Source of the DNA: GCA-2731375 sp002731375
GTDB taxonomy: Bacteria > Pseudomonadota > Alphaproteobacteria > GCA-2731375
Assembly: GCA_030752605.1 (NCBI GenBank)
Contig: JASMDX010000062.1
Coordinates: forward strand, 62,001 to 126,000
Length of the DNA stretch: 64,000 bases
Reading direction: 5' to 3'
In this document: piece by piece, positions 46,364-54,877 of the stretch
Layout of the letters: the number at the start of each line of letters is the position of its first letter
Numbering within the stretch: the first letter of the stretch is position 1
Program-made: the position numbers and the translations under genes
Notes under the pieces: model-generated
Databases searched by the model: none
What the model was told of the DNA's origin: nothing
What the model saw: the letters and a program-made list of their open reading frames with translations, nothing else

Positions 46364-46379
46364 AACATTGTTTCGGGCG

Positions 46380-46601
46380 ATGGCTTATACCGGTACAGGC
46401 GGCGAGAACTGCCCCATTCACAGCCAAACCTTGACGTTGTACGTTGGCGATGACGGCAATTTTGAGCAGACATTCTGTTGTTACGGCTACGACGTTGATT
46501 GCGCCCGCTGCGGCAGCTATCTGCTGTTCAACGCCGCCTATCACAAGGAGATCAGCAAACAAGGCGGCATGGCCAGCCGCGCGGCGGCAGGCAGGGTTTA
46601 G
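46380..46601 (+). pseudogene. Cysteine-rich C-terminal gene fragment, unidentified
   Basis: A 73-codon frame immediately after the broken hydratase. The peptide contains GGENCPIHSQTLTLYV, FCCYGYDVDCARCGSYL and FNAAYHKE, with the spaced cysteines of a metal- or cluster-binding domain; it recalls the C-terminal end of some radical-SAM-type proteins, but I could not assign it. There is no clear ribosome site and the frame continues upstream without a natural N-terminus, so it looks like the tail of a larger gene fused to this place by rearrangement. It could alternatively be a real small protein. It ends about five bases before the 3' end of rnpB. Confidence 0.4.
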
Positions 46602-46605
46602 GAAT

Positions 46606-47013
<408 letters not shown>

Positions 47014-47028
47014 TGCAACATGGGGTGA

Positions 47029-47679
47029 TCAGACGATTTGGTCAAGCAGTCCGGCAAGCATGCCCTGACATTCCCTATCCATCACACCGTCGATTTTCGC
47101 GGGCCGCCAATGCCTTTGGAACGCGGTGGCGCAGGCCGCCAGCCCGGCACCAGCCACGTCATATCCGAGATCTGCCAACACGAGGGCCGGATTTGCCTCA
47201 CACGCTTCCGGCCACAGGCTGATGCCCACCGCCGCAAGGGCGGCCCAATCGAACAACTCGCCCGGATCTTCCTTGCGCGCCGGCGCCACGTCTGAATGGC
47301 CCAGCACCCGATGGGGCGGTATGGGATAGCGCCCCAGGATCTCCCGGCACAGGGTCGACAATGCGTCCATCTGCGCCTGGGGAAAGGCGCGGTAGCCGAA
47401 TTCGTGACCGGGATTGACCAATTCGATGCCGATGGAACAACCGTTGATGTCACGCTCTCCGGCCCAGCAGGCAACACCCGCATGCCAAGCCCGGCGGTCC
47501 TCGCCCACCAGGGCAATAACCTCGCCGCCCTCATCAATTAGATAGTGGGCCGAAACCTCCGCCGCCTCGTCGCATAGCCGGGCCAGGGCGGCGTCCGCCG
47601 TCGCCATGCCGGTATAATGCAGCAGCAGCATATCAATGGCCCGTCCCGCCGGGCGGTCATTGTGATTGGGGGAGGTCAT
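47029..47679 (-). CDS. AmpD-type N-acetylmuramoyl-L-alanine amidase
   Basis: A 216-residue Amidase_2 (zinc) enzyme. Zinc and catalytic elements are seen: LLLHYTGM (first histidine), the VSAHYLIDEGGEV strand, ISIGIELVNPG-type block (here CSIGIELVNPG), RVLGHSDVAPARKEDPGELFDW (second histidine and third ligand aspartate region). No signal peptide is visible, which favours a cytosolic AmpD-like role in recycling anhydro-muropeptides. It begins one base inside the mobA stop (TGATG) and ends just upstream of rnpB. Confidence 0.88.
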   Translation of the reverse strand: MTSPNHNDRPAGRAIDMLLLHYTGMATADAALARLCDEAAEVSAHYLIDEGGEVIALVGEDRRAWHAGVACWAGERDINGCSIGIELVNPGHEFGYRAFPQAQMDALSTLCREILGRYPIPPHRVLGHSDVAPARKEDPGELFDWAALAAVGISLWPEACEANPALVLADLGYDVAGAGLAACATAFQRHWRPAKIDGVMDRECQGMLAGLLDQIV

Positions 47680-48284
47680 CAGAGCAGGCTCTCCGCCAGT
47701 TCTAGATCCTCGGGCCGGTTGGCGTTAAAGAACGGATCGAATGGTTCCACCGGCCAATCCACATGCACCAGTTCATGACGTGCCGTCCAAAGATCAATCT
47801 TGCGCATCTCCTCCCCCTCCATGGCCTGGCGCAGATCGTCCGCCAGATCCACATCCCATAACGCGATAGGTGGATGGGTCCTACCATTCGAGCGCACACA
47901 GGCGATGCTGGCCCCGGCCTTGGCGGCGGTCAAACGGGCCACCAGATCCAGGGACAGGAAAGGTACATCGGTAGGCGTGGAGACCATCATGGGAATTTCA
48001 GGTCGGTTCGCGCGCAACCATTCCATCCCGGTCAGGATACCGGCCAAAGGCCCCACCATGCCGGGAATGCTGTCCGCCACCACGGGCAGGTCAAAGGCGG
48101 CGAAACGTTCAGGCGCGCCATTTGCGTTGAGGACCAGCGCCTCGACCTGAGGCGAGAGGCGCTCAATCACGTGGGCCAATAATGGGCGCGCGCCCAGGAA
48201 GCGCAAACACTTGTCGCCGCCGCCCATACGCCGGGCACCGCCGCCCGCCAGTAGCAGACCGATGATTGGCGGCCTGTCAGTCAT
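47679..48284 (-). CDS. mobA: Molybdenum cofactor guanylyltransferase MobA
   Basis: A 201-residue nucleotidyltransferase converting Mo-molybdopterin to the guanine dinucleotide form used by formate dehydrogenase-type enzymes. The N-terminal PIIGLLLAGGGARRMGGGDK carries the GTP-binding G/R/K signature; PVVADSIPGMVGPLAGIL and STPTDVPFLSLDLV follow. An ATG two codons upstream is in frame. It overlaps the end of fdhD by eight bases, which fits a joint role in molybdoenzyme maturation. Confidence 0.93.
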   Translation of the reverse strand: MTDRPPIIGLLLAGGGARRMGGGDKCLRFLGARPLLAHVIERLSPQVEALVLNANGAPERFAAFDLPVVADSIPGMVGPLAGILTGMEWLRANRPEIPMMVSTPTDVPFLSLDLVARLTAAKAGASIACVRSNGRTHPPIALWDVDLADDLRQAMEGEEMRKIDLWTARHELVHVDWPVEPFDPFFNANRPEDLELAESLL

Positions 48285-49095
48285 CCGCATCGAAGACCAG
48301 GCGGCCCTCGCCGGCCAGGCATATAAAGCGCTTGCCCTTTGCCCGGCCGATCAGGGTCAAGCCGGCCTGACGCGCCAGACCCACGCCCCAGGCTGTGAAG
48401 CCGGAGCGGGAGATCAAAATTGGAATGCCCATGCGCACGATCTTGATGACCATTTCCGAGGTAAGCCGCCCGGTGGTGTAACAAATCTTGCCGACCATGC
48501 CCTCGCCATTCAGAAACATCCAGCCGGCGATCTTGTCGATAGCATTGTGCCGGCCCACATCCTCCATATAGATCAGGGGCCGGTCCTCTTCGCACAGGAC
48601 GCAGCCATGAATGGCCCCAGCGGCCAGATACAGACTGGGCCGCTGGTTGATCTTGCGACTGAGTCCATAGATCCACGAAGTCTTCAGAACGGCATCCATG
48701 GGCAGCAGTATCTCGTCGAAATGTTCCATGATATCGCCAAACGCGGTGCCCTGGGCACAGCCGGACGTTAGGGTTTTCTTTTGCAGCTTTTCCTCGAAAT
48801 CCGTCTTGCGCGCCGTCCGCACCACGACGACCGATAGCTCCTCGTCATAATCTATACTGGTCAACTCGTCATCGGAACGCAGCATGTTCTGGTTCAGCAA
48901 ATAACCAACGGCCAGGCAATCGGGATGGTCGCCGATGGTCATCATGGTGACGATTTCCTGGCCATTCAGATACAACGTCAGGGGTTGTTCGACGACGACG
49001 CGGGTATCGACGGGCGCGCCGCTCTGATCAATGCCGCCGACCTGTTCCGTCAGGCGGCCATCCTCGGGCACGGGAGCGAGTTGAAATTCTTTCAT
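48277..49095 (-). CDS. fdhD: Formate dehydrogenase accessory sulfurtransferase FdhD
   Basis: A 272-residue protein that transfers sulfur from IscS to the molybdenum cofactor of formate dehydrogenase. VVVEQPLTLYLNGQEIVTMM, IGDHPDCLAVGYLL and MEDVGRHNAIDKIAGWM are conserved FdhD blocks. The catalytic loop reads LTSGCAQGTAF: the first cysteine of the usual CxxC is kept, but the second is replaced. The first is the essential one in E. coli, so activity is plausible. No formate dehydrogenase is encoded in the window. Confidence 0.93.
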   Translation of the reverse strand: MKEFQLAPVPEDGRLTEQVGGIDQSGAPVDTRVVVEQPLTLYLNGQEIVTMMTIGDHPDCLAVGYLLNQNMLRSDDELTSIDYDEELSVVVVRTARKTDFEEKLQKKTLTSGCAQGTAFGDIMEHFDEILLPMDAVLKTSWIYGLSRKINQRPSLYLAAGAIHGCVLCEEDRPLIYMEDVGRHNAIDKIAGWMFLNGEGMVGKICYTTGRLTSEMVIKIVRMGIPILISRSGFTAWGVGLARQAGLTLIGRAKGKRFICLAGEGRLVFDADD

Positions 49096-49167
49096 GGCTC
49101 CAATATGGCCAAGGCCCCGGCTGTTGCCAAGGCCTTGGATTATTTTCAGACAATGTAAGATTGCCGG

Positions 49168-50205
49168 TTAGGCAATAAACATCTGGAACCCGATGCCCGC
49201 GGCAAGTGAGCCGACCAGCGCAATACCTAGATACCAGAAGAACACCGGCAGACGCACCAGGGCGAAGACCGCGATGGCGGCGGGAATGCACGAGACACCG
49301 CCCGCGACCATGAATGCCATGGCAGCGCCCGGCGCCATGCCCAGTTCCATCAGGCCCGACATCAAGGGAATGGCGGCAAAGCCGTTCATATAGGCGGGCA
49401 CGCCGACAATGGCCGCCAGGGGAATGGCCCAGAAGCTCTCGCCGCCCAACAGAGCGGCAATAGATTCGGCGGGAACATAAGCCAGCATGACGCTTTCCAA
49501 CAGGAAGGCCACAATTAGCCACTTGCCCAGGAACAAGGTCGTTTTCAAGGATTCATCGGCGAATTTCAGGCGCCGCGCACCATCCCGCCAAAATTTCCAG
49601 ACCACCTCGCCATCGCTGCGCACGGAACCAGCCCCACAACCGCCGTCGCCCACACCTTCGCGCAGCGGCAAGGAAAAGCCTCCTGCTTTTTGAAAAGCCA
49701 GGGTCGCTAGGCCACCCAACAGGCCAACGCCCAGGGCGGCGGCGGTCTTGCCAACGGCGAACGGCAAACCGAGCGTGCCCATGGTCAGCAGGAACATCTG
49801 CGGATCCATCAAGGGCGAGGCCAGCCAGAACGCCATCACCGGCGCCAGGGGCACGCCCATCGCCAGTAGTGCCGCGATCAGGGGAATAACGCCGCAGGAA
49901 CAAAACGGCGAAAGGGCGCCAAACACCGAGGCCGCAACGACCATCTGCACCGCATGGCCCTGAAACACCCGAGCGATCAGATTGTCCGCGCCCGAGGCCT
50001 TAGCATAGGCCGCCAGACCGATAGAAACAGCCAAGAACGGCGCAATGTGCAATAGCGCGTCAGACGTGAACCCGATCGAGGATATGGTCTGTTGCGGCAG
50101 GACAAAAGCGCCGAGCAGCAGACTGGCGCCAATTGTCAGCCAGACTTTATCGATATCAGTAACGCGTTTGGCCGCTCCGGCGATGGATAGGGAGATATCA
50201 CTCAT
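49168..50205 (-). CDS. ArsP/DUF318-family permease
   Basis: A 345-residue membrane protein with about nine hydrophobic segments. GALSPFCSCGVIPLIAALLA is the family signature, and a second inverted half carries MLAYVPAESIAALLGGESF and IPLMSGLMELGMAPGAAMAF. Relatives export trivalent organoarsenicals (ArsP) or other metals. It overlaps the upstream ArsR-family gene by four bases, so it should be induced by the ligand of that repressor. The metal or metalloid cannot be read from the sequence. Confidence 0.85.
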   Translation of the reverse strand: MSDISLSIAGAAKRVTDIDKVWLTIGASLLLGAFVLPQQTISSIGFTSDALLHIAPFLAVSIGLAAYAKASGADNLIARVFQGHAVQMVVAASVFGALSPFCSCGVIPLIAALLAMGVPLAPVMAFWLASPLMDPQMFLLTMGTLGLPFAVGKTAAALGVGLLGGLATLAFQKAGGFSLPLREGVGDGGCGAGSVRSDGEVVWKFWRDGARRLKFADESLKTTLFLGKWLIVAFLLESVMLAYVPAESIAALLGGESFWAIPLAAIVGVPAYMNGFAAIPLMSGLMELGMAPGAAMAFMVAGGVSCIPAAIAVFALVRLPVFFWYLGIALVGSLAAGIGFQMFIA

Positions 50206-50576
50206 GCCACGGATCCTTCTTGCTCGACCGAAGTATCGTGCACGTGCCCAGCATCAACGCCGTCGGCGGCACAACAATTTCGGGTCAGAAACTTCAAGAC
50301 GTCATCCATACGCCGATAATTGGCCCGGCAAATCAGCTTTCGCCCTTGCCGTTCCTGCTGCACCAGATCAACCTGAACCAAGCGGGCCAGATGATGCGAT
50401 AGGGTGGAGCCAGGTACCTTGAGGCGTGCCTGCACCGTACCAACGGTCAAACCGCCCTGCCCCGCCGGCACCAATAATGTAAAAATCGCCAAGCGTGTTT
50501 CGTTGCCCAACGCCTCCATGGTATAGGCGGTCTGCTGCAGTTCGGCACTGTCGTATAGATTAATTATCTCGTTCAT
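50202..50576 (-). CDS. ArsR/SmtB-family transcriptional repressor
   Basis: A 124-residue winged-helix protein. ALGNETRLAIFTLLVPAG opens the domain; VPGSTLSHHLARLVQVDLV is the recognition helix region and QERQGRKLICRANY the wing. The C-terminal NCCAADGVDAGHVHD, with adjacent cysteines and two histidines, is a likely inducer-binding site for a metal or metalloid. It is co-transcribed with the ArsP-like permease, and its probable operator is the palindrome 34 bases upstream. Confidence 0.9.
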   Translation of the reverse strand: MNEIINLYDSAELQQTAYTMEALGNETRLAIFTLLVPAGQGGLTVGTVQARLKVPGSTLSHHLARLVQVDLVQQERQGRKLICRANYRRMDDVLKFLTRNCCAADGVDAGHVHDTSVEQEGSVA

Positions 50577-50610
50577 AGAGCTTACTTAGGGCACTCCAAA
50601 GGCAATTGCA

Positions 50611-50642
50611 ACTATATTTCTAGAATTATAGAAATATAGTTT
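50611..50642 (-). promoter_or_regulatory. Palindromic ArsR operator overlapping a promoter
   Basis: A perfect 13-base inverted repeat, AACTATATTTCTA and its complement, separated by six bases, in an almost pure A/T stretch inside a GC-rich genome. On the minus strand the centre reads TATAAT, a consensus -10 element, 34 or more bases before the arsR start, so repressor binding would block RNA polymerase. It also lies just downstream of yqgE and might form a hairpin in that transcript, but no T-run follows. Confidence 0.75.
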
Positions 50643-50653
50643 TTTATGCCCAG

Positions 50654-51247
50654 TCACGCATGCCCGGCATCCGCTGACAGGAAGGACGGATCGATGCCTA
50701 CCTTGCGCACCGCGCGGTCCCATTTTTCGCCCAGGGCGCCATCAAACAGCAGGGAGACATCGGCCGTTACATTAAGCCAGCCGTTGGCCTGGATCTCGTC
50801 ATCCAATTGACCGGCGGACCAACCGGCATAACCAAGTGTCAGCAGGCTATGGGCCGGCCCCTCGCCTTCGGCGATGGAGCGCAGAATGTCCACGGTGGCG
50901 GTCAGGCCAACCTCGTCACTGACTTCCAGGGTCGAATCCTGGCGGTAATCCAAAGAATGCAGGACAAATCCGCGGCCAGTTTCCACCGGGCCACCAACCA
51001 GGACCGGAATAGGGTCCTTGACGCCTTCGGTCTCGATCTCCAACTGGTTCAACAATTCGGGGAAATCGATCTCGTCCGCCTGCTTGTTAACCACCAATCC
51101 CATGGCACCATCGGCGGAATGGGCACACATATAAATCACAGTCCGTTCGAACCGCGGATCACTCATGGTGGGCATGGCAATCAACAGTTGGCCGGTCATG
51201 TAACCGTCTTCTGCCGCGCCTTCATTATTTTTTTCCATAGATCCCAT
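50654..51247 (-). CDS. YqgE/AlgH family protein (DUF179)
   Basis: A protein of about 197 residues. TGQLLIAMPTMSDPRFERTV, GAMGLVVNKQ and VLVGGPVETGRGFVLHS are the conserved DUF179 blocks, with GYAGWSAGQLDDEIQANGW near the C-terminus. The biochemical role is unknown. The frame begins with a GTG at 51256; ATGs at 51247 and 51238 are alternatives, and the first ATG was chosen without strong evidence. It is divergent from the DsbD-N-like gene. Confidence 0.88.
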   Translation of the reverse strand: MGSMEKNNEGAAEDGYMTGQLLIAMPTMSDPRFERTVIYMCAHSADGAMGLVVNKQADEIDFPELLNQLEIETEGVKDPIPVLVGGPVETGRGFVLHSLDYRQDSTLEVSDEVGLTATVDILRSIAEGEGPAHSLLTLGYAGWSAGQLDDEIQANGWLNVTADVSLLFDGALGEKWDRAVRKVGIDPSFLSADAGHA

Positions 51248-51354
51248 ATCATCCACTTGAGCTTACCGTCGAGGGAAGTCAATTGTTCACGCCAAAGTTA
51301 GGCTATTGTCAGCCCATATAAGTTAATTATCCCCTATATTACACACTGTGAAGC

Positions 51355-52266
51355 ATGGAATATTTCCGCGCTCCAGGCAAAGCAAAGATACGGAATTTGA
51401 GCTTAAAACCTCGTAAATTGGCATTTTTCTGGCTAGCTGGCCCAATCTTGGCCGCCATGCTGTTCTACGCGCCGGTCCGGGCGGAAACATCTTCGGGCGG
51501 TTGGCAAAAGGGCGCGGATACCGCCGCGCGGCTAATCGCCGGACAGAGCAGCATGGATGCACAGGGGCGGATCTGGCTGGGGGTTCAGATCAAGCTTACG
51601 CCCGGTTGGAAGACATATTGGCGCAATCCGGGCGAATCGGGAGCACCGCCCCGCCTTGACTGGTCCGCTTCCCAGAACTTGGCCACGGCGGACGTGCATT
51701 GGCCGGCACCGCGGCGCTTCAGCGCCTTTGGCTTCGACAGTTTCGGCTATCATGACGAGGTTGTGCTGCCAGTCCTGCTGCGCGCGACGGTGCCGGGCAA
51801 GGCAACTCTGGCCAGATTGAAGCTGGACTATATGATCTGCGCCACGGTTTGCGTCCCCATGCAGGCGGACCTGTCGCTGAAGCTTGCCCCCGATGGCAAA
51901 GCGGCCGAAAACAACACCTTCGCTCCCCTGATCCGGCATTTTCGGGATTTGATCCCACAAAAGGCAGGCCAGGGCAGCCTTTCAATCGATAGCGCCACGG
52001 TGAGCGGCCCCGCCGGCGAGCAGATTCTGCATATCAAGGGCAGGTCCGAGCGCCCCTTCCAGGCCCCCGATTTGATGGTTGAAGGGCCTGAACCATTCGG
52101 ATTCGGCCGGCCAAACGCCACCTTTGGGCCAGGGCGCCACGATGTTGCCCTGGCACTTCCGGTCTTCGCCGGCATGTCCAAGGCGGTACTAACCACCCAG
52201 GTCCTGACCCTGACCCTGGTGGATGGCGGCCGCGCGGTAGAGCGCCGTCTCGAGATAAGCAAATAA
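51355..52266 (+). CDS. Secreted DsbD N-terminal-domain-like protein
   Basis: A 303-residue protein with an N-terminal signal region (LAFFWLAGPILAAMLFYAPVRA) and a periplasmic immunoglobulin-like domain resembling the alpha domain of DsbD: LTPGWKTYWRNPGESGAPP and LDYMICATVCVPMQADLSL. The cysteines C162 and C166 match the redox pair of DsbD alpha. No transmembrane DsbD core follows, so it is a stand-alone electron or thiol-transfer domain. The next gene is a broken peroxiredoxin, a type of neighbour that, as far as I recall, accompanies this protein in other Alphaproteobacteria. Confidence 0.78.
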   Translation: MEYFRAPGKAKIRNLSLKPRKLAFFWLAGPILAAMLFYAPVRAETSSGGWQKGADTAARLIAGQSSMDAQGRIWLGVQIKLTPGWKTYWRNPGESGAPPRLDWSASQNLATADVHWPAPRRFSAFGFDSFGYHDEVVLPVLLRATVPGKATLARLKLDYMICATVCVPMQADLSLKLAPDGKAAENNTFAPLIRHFRDLIPQKAGQGSLSIDSATVSGPAGEQILHIKGRSERPFQAPDLMVEGPEPFGFGRPNATFGPGRHDVALALPVFAGMSKAVLTTQVLTLTLVDGGRAVERRLEISK

Positions 52267-52378
52267 GAATTACAGCCAGCGCTTTGCATCCAACCCCGGC
52301 AACATTAGATGTCGTGGCTAATTCACAAGGTCATGGGGATGCCCGAAAGCAATCATCCAGTGATGGGGAGGGTTTACA

Positions 52379-52766
52379 ATGACGATTTCGGTTGGCGACA
52401 AAATGCCCTCGGGTACCTTGATGCCCTTGGGCGAGAGTGGACCGGAAGCGGTTTCCACGGACGAGTTGTTTGGCGGCAAGAAAATCGTACCGTTCGGCCT
52501 GCATGGCGGTCAACGACGCATTTGTGATGGGCACCTGGGGCAAGGACCAGCAGGTGGGCTACAAGGTCACCATGCTGGCCGATGGCGGCGCAGATTACAC
52601 AAAAGCCCTGGGCTTGGAGCTGGATTTAACCGCACGCGGCATGGGTCTGCGCTGCACGCGCTTCGCTATTGTCGTGGACGATGGCACATTCAGCACCGTA
52701 CAGGTGGAAGATAATCCCGGCGGCATCGAGAAAACAGGCGCCCAGGCAATCCTGGAACTGCTATAG
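52379..52766 (+). pseudogene. Prx5-type peroxiredoxin lacking its active site
   Basis: The ATG at 52379 follows GGGGAGGG and gives the normal N-terminus ISVGDKMPSGTLM to ELFGGKKIVPF near residue 38. The peroxidatic segment expected next (PGAFTPTC followed by a cysteine-containing helix) is absent; the sequence jumps, in a different frame, to ACMAVNDAFVMGTWGKDQ and continues with intact homology (VTMLADGGADYTKALGLELD; FAIVVDDGTFSTVQVEDNPGG) to a stop at 52764-52766. An internal deletion has removed the catalytic cysteine and shifted the frame. Confidence 0.85.
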
Positions 52767-52775
52767 CTGCCTTAC

Positions 52776-53258
52776 CTACTTCGGTATACGGGCGCGCACG
52801 GCGGCACGCATGGCAGCAACGGCCGCCAATAACTCATCCACTTCCTTCAAAAGACCGGGCGCCTCCTGGGCATCGATTTCGCCGTCATCGGCCAGATACT
52901 CACCAGCCCGGTGAAAGACGTCGCCGGCTTCCTTGCCGATGGAAGTCAGATGGTCCATCCAGCCTCCCGCCGCCTCTACCGATGGCAGATGCAACAACAG
53001 CGCATCATGTTCAGCGGCCAGATGCTCGGTCACCGGCATTTCCCTCGCCGCCTGTTCCAGGGCCAGGACCACATCGAGGGGCATGTGCCGCTCGTCGTAG
53101 CGTGGGTTGCCGTATTCGGACAGGGTGGATTTAGAGACCCGGCAGGCCGCCGCCGCCCTGGCCTCTCCACCAACCGCATGCAACAAGGCCCGCACCGCCG
53201 ATTTCACATCACCGTAGCGTTCGGGATGGAACGAATGAATCCTGCTTGAATTACTCAT
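52776..53258 (-). CDS. Hypothetical protein with CII-like DNA-binding features
   Basis: A 160-residue protein. ALLHAVGGEARAAAACRVSKSTLSEYGNP reads as a helix-turn-helix in which a regulator recognises DNA, reminiscent of phage CII-type or Cro-like repressors; a helical C-terminal half follows, rich in alanine, leucine and acidic residues. No phage genes are nearby. It ends ten bases from the broken peroxiredoxin gene (convergent) and is divergent from the SPFH gene. The function is unknown. Confidence 0.65.
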   Translation of the reverse strand: MSNSSRIHSFHPERYGDVKSAVRALLHAVGGEARAAAACRVSKSTLSEYGNPRYDERHMPLDVVLALEQAAREMPVTEHLAAEHDALLLHLPSVEAAGGWMDHLTSIGKEAGDVFHRAGEYLADDGEIDAQEAPGLLKEVDELLAAVAAMRAAVRARIPK

Positions 53259-53362
53259 CTCCGGATTTCACCCCGCCAATTCCGCCATCATTTCAGTTGT
53301 AGTGGACGGCATTTATGCAAAACTATGGAATAGTGCAAATTTCGCCAGCAAAGGATACTAGC

Positions 53363-54337
53363 ATGTATTTCAGCATCGACGGCTCAAGCATCTTTGTTTT
53401 TGTTCTGGTCCTGCTTGCCATAATCATGGTAATCGCGGGCGTCAAGGCAGTGCCTCAGGGTATGGAATACACGGTCGAACGCTTTGGCCGCTATACTCGC
53501 ACTCTGGTGCCCGGCCTACATCTGATCGTACCCATCGTCGATCGTCTCGGCGCCAAGATGAATATGATGGAACAGGTTCTCGACGTCCCCACGCAGGAAG
53601 TCATCACCAAAGACAACGCCATGGTGGCTGTCGACGGCATCGTCTTCTTCCAGGTGCTGGACGCGGCCGCTGCCGCCTATGAGGTCAGCCAACTGGAACG
53701 CGCGGTCCTGAACCTGACCATGACCAATATCCGCACGGTCATGGGCAGCATGGATCTCGATGAACTGCTGTCCAAGCGCGATGAAATCAATCACCGCCTG
53801 TTAACCGTGGTCGATGACGCCACCTCACCCTGGGGCATCAAGGTCACCCGGATAGAGATCAAGGATATCGCTCCGCCACGCGACCTGGTTGACGCCATGG
53901 CCCGGCAGATGAAGGCGGAGCGGGAAAAACGCGCCAGCATCCTGGAAGCTGAAGGCACCCGGGCGGCCGAAATCCTGCGCGCGGAAGGAGAGAAGCAAGC
54001 CGCCATTCTGGAGGCCGAGGGGCGGCGTGAATCAGCCTTCCGCGATGCCGAGGCAAGGGAGCGCGAGGCCCAGGCCGAGGCCAAGGCGACGGCAATGGTA
54101 TCGGAGGCCATCGCCAAGGGCGATGTGCAGGCGATCAACTATTTCGTGGCGCAGAAATATGTGGATGCACTAGGTCAGATCGCCTCGTCCCGTAATCAGA
54201 AAATCCTGATGCTGCCGTTGGACGCAACATCGGTCATGGGTTCCGTCGCCGGCATTGCCGAGATCGCCCGCGAAAGCTTCAATGACCGCGGTGACGGCGC
54301 CCCCTCCGGCTCCCCCATCCCGCGTAGTGGAGGTTAG
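53363..54337 (+). CDS. SPFH/band 7 (stomatin-like) membrane protein
   Basis: A 324-residue protein: an N-terminal transmembrane helix (FVFVLVLLAIIMVIAGVKAV), the SPFH domain (GMEYTVERFGRYTRTLVPGLHLIVP to WGIKVTRIEIKDIAPP) and a long charged coiled coil (EREKRASILEAEGTRAAEIL onward). It is of the QmcA/paraslipin type. SPFH proteins form large membrane rings and organise lipid domains or protease access. The frame extends upstream to 53315; the ATG at 53363 with AAAGGA was chosen. It is paired with the NfeD gene that follows. Confidence 0.92.
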   Translation: MYFSIDGSSIFVFVLVLLAIIMVIAGVKAVPQGMEYTVERFGRYTRTLVPGLHLIVPIVDRLGAKMNMMEQVLDVPTQEVITKDNAMVAVDGIVFFQVLDAAAAAYEVSQLERAVLNLTMTNIRTVMGSMDLDELLSKRDEINHRLLTVVDDATSPWGIKVTRIEIKDIAPPRDLVDAMARQMKAEREKRASILEAEGTRAAEILRAEGEKQAAILEAEGRRESAFRDAEAREREAQAEAKATAMVSEAIAKGDVQAINYFVAQKYVDALGQIASSRNQKILMLPLDATSVMGSVAGIAEIARESFNDRGDGAPSGSPIPRSGG

Positions 54338-54341
54338 TAGG

Positions 54342-54803
54342 GTGCAGGTCCTGCTTTATCTGGAAACCTTGGCCTATTGGGACTGGTTCATAGCTGCCCT
54401 GGTCCTGGTAATCCTGGAGATTTTCGCCCCCGGTGCCGTGTTCATGTGGCTGGGCATCGCCGCCGGCGTGGTCGGCACGGTGGTTTTTCTGATACCGGAG
54501 CTGAATTGGAAATGGCAATTCACCTTGTTTGCCGTCCTCTCCGTGGTCTCGATCGTGGCCTCCCGCCGTTATCTCAAACGCCGGCCCCTGGTCACCGACC
54601 ATCCCGATCTAAACCGCCGCGGGGCGCAATATGTAGGCCGGGAGTTCATCCTGGATGAGGCCATCGTCAACGGACGGGGACGCATGCGGGTGGACGACGG
54701 CATCTGGACCGTGGAAGGGACGGATCTACCCGCTGGCAGCAAGGTTCGCGTGACCGAGGTATCGGGCGCCACCCTACGGGTGGCATCCAGTCTCGACACA
54801 TAG
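54342..54803 (+). CDS. NfeD family membrane protein
   Basis: A 153-residue protein with two or three transmembrane helices (WFIAALVLVILEIFAPGAVF and neighbours) and a C-terminal OB-fold (QYVGREFILDEAIVNGRGRM; DGIWTVEGTDLPAGSKVRV). The frame runs upstream within the SPFH gene, but the GTG at 54342 with GGAGG nine bases before it gives the normal short-NfeD length and starts four bases after the SPFH stop. SPFH and NfeD proteins are standard partners in membrane-domain complexes. Confidence 0.9.
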   Translation: MQVLLYLETLAYWDWFIAALVLVILEIFAPGAVFMWLGIAAGVVGTVVFLIPELNWKWQFTLFAVLSVVSIVASRRYLKRRPLVTDHPDLNRRGAQYVGREFILDEAIVNGRGRMRVDDGIWTVEGTDLPAGSKVRVTEVSGATLRVASSLDT

Positions 54804-54877
54804 CGCCGGGACTTGACCCGCCCTCGCCAAGGTGCTGTGTTCCGCCCCGATTTATATGCCATGGGAGCAAGTAACGA

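Noticed and set aside
49096..49167. Palindrome CCAAGGCCTTGG with a nearby GGCCAAGGCC upstream of fdhD
   Set aside because: Short GC-rich self-complementary words like this are expected by chance in this composition; no T-run or promoter accompanies it.
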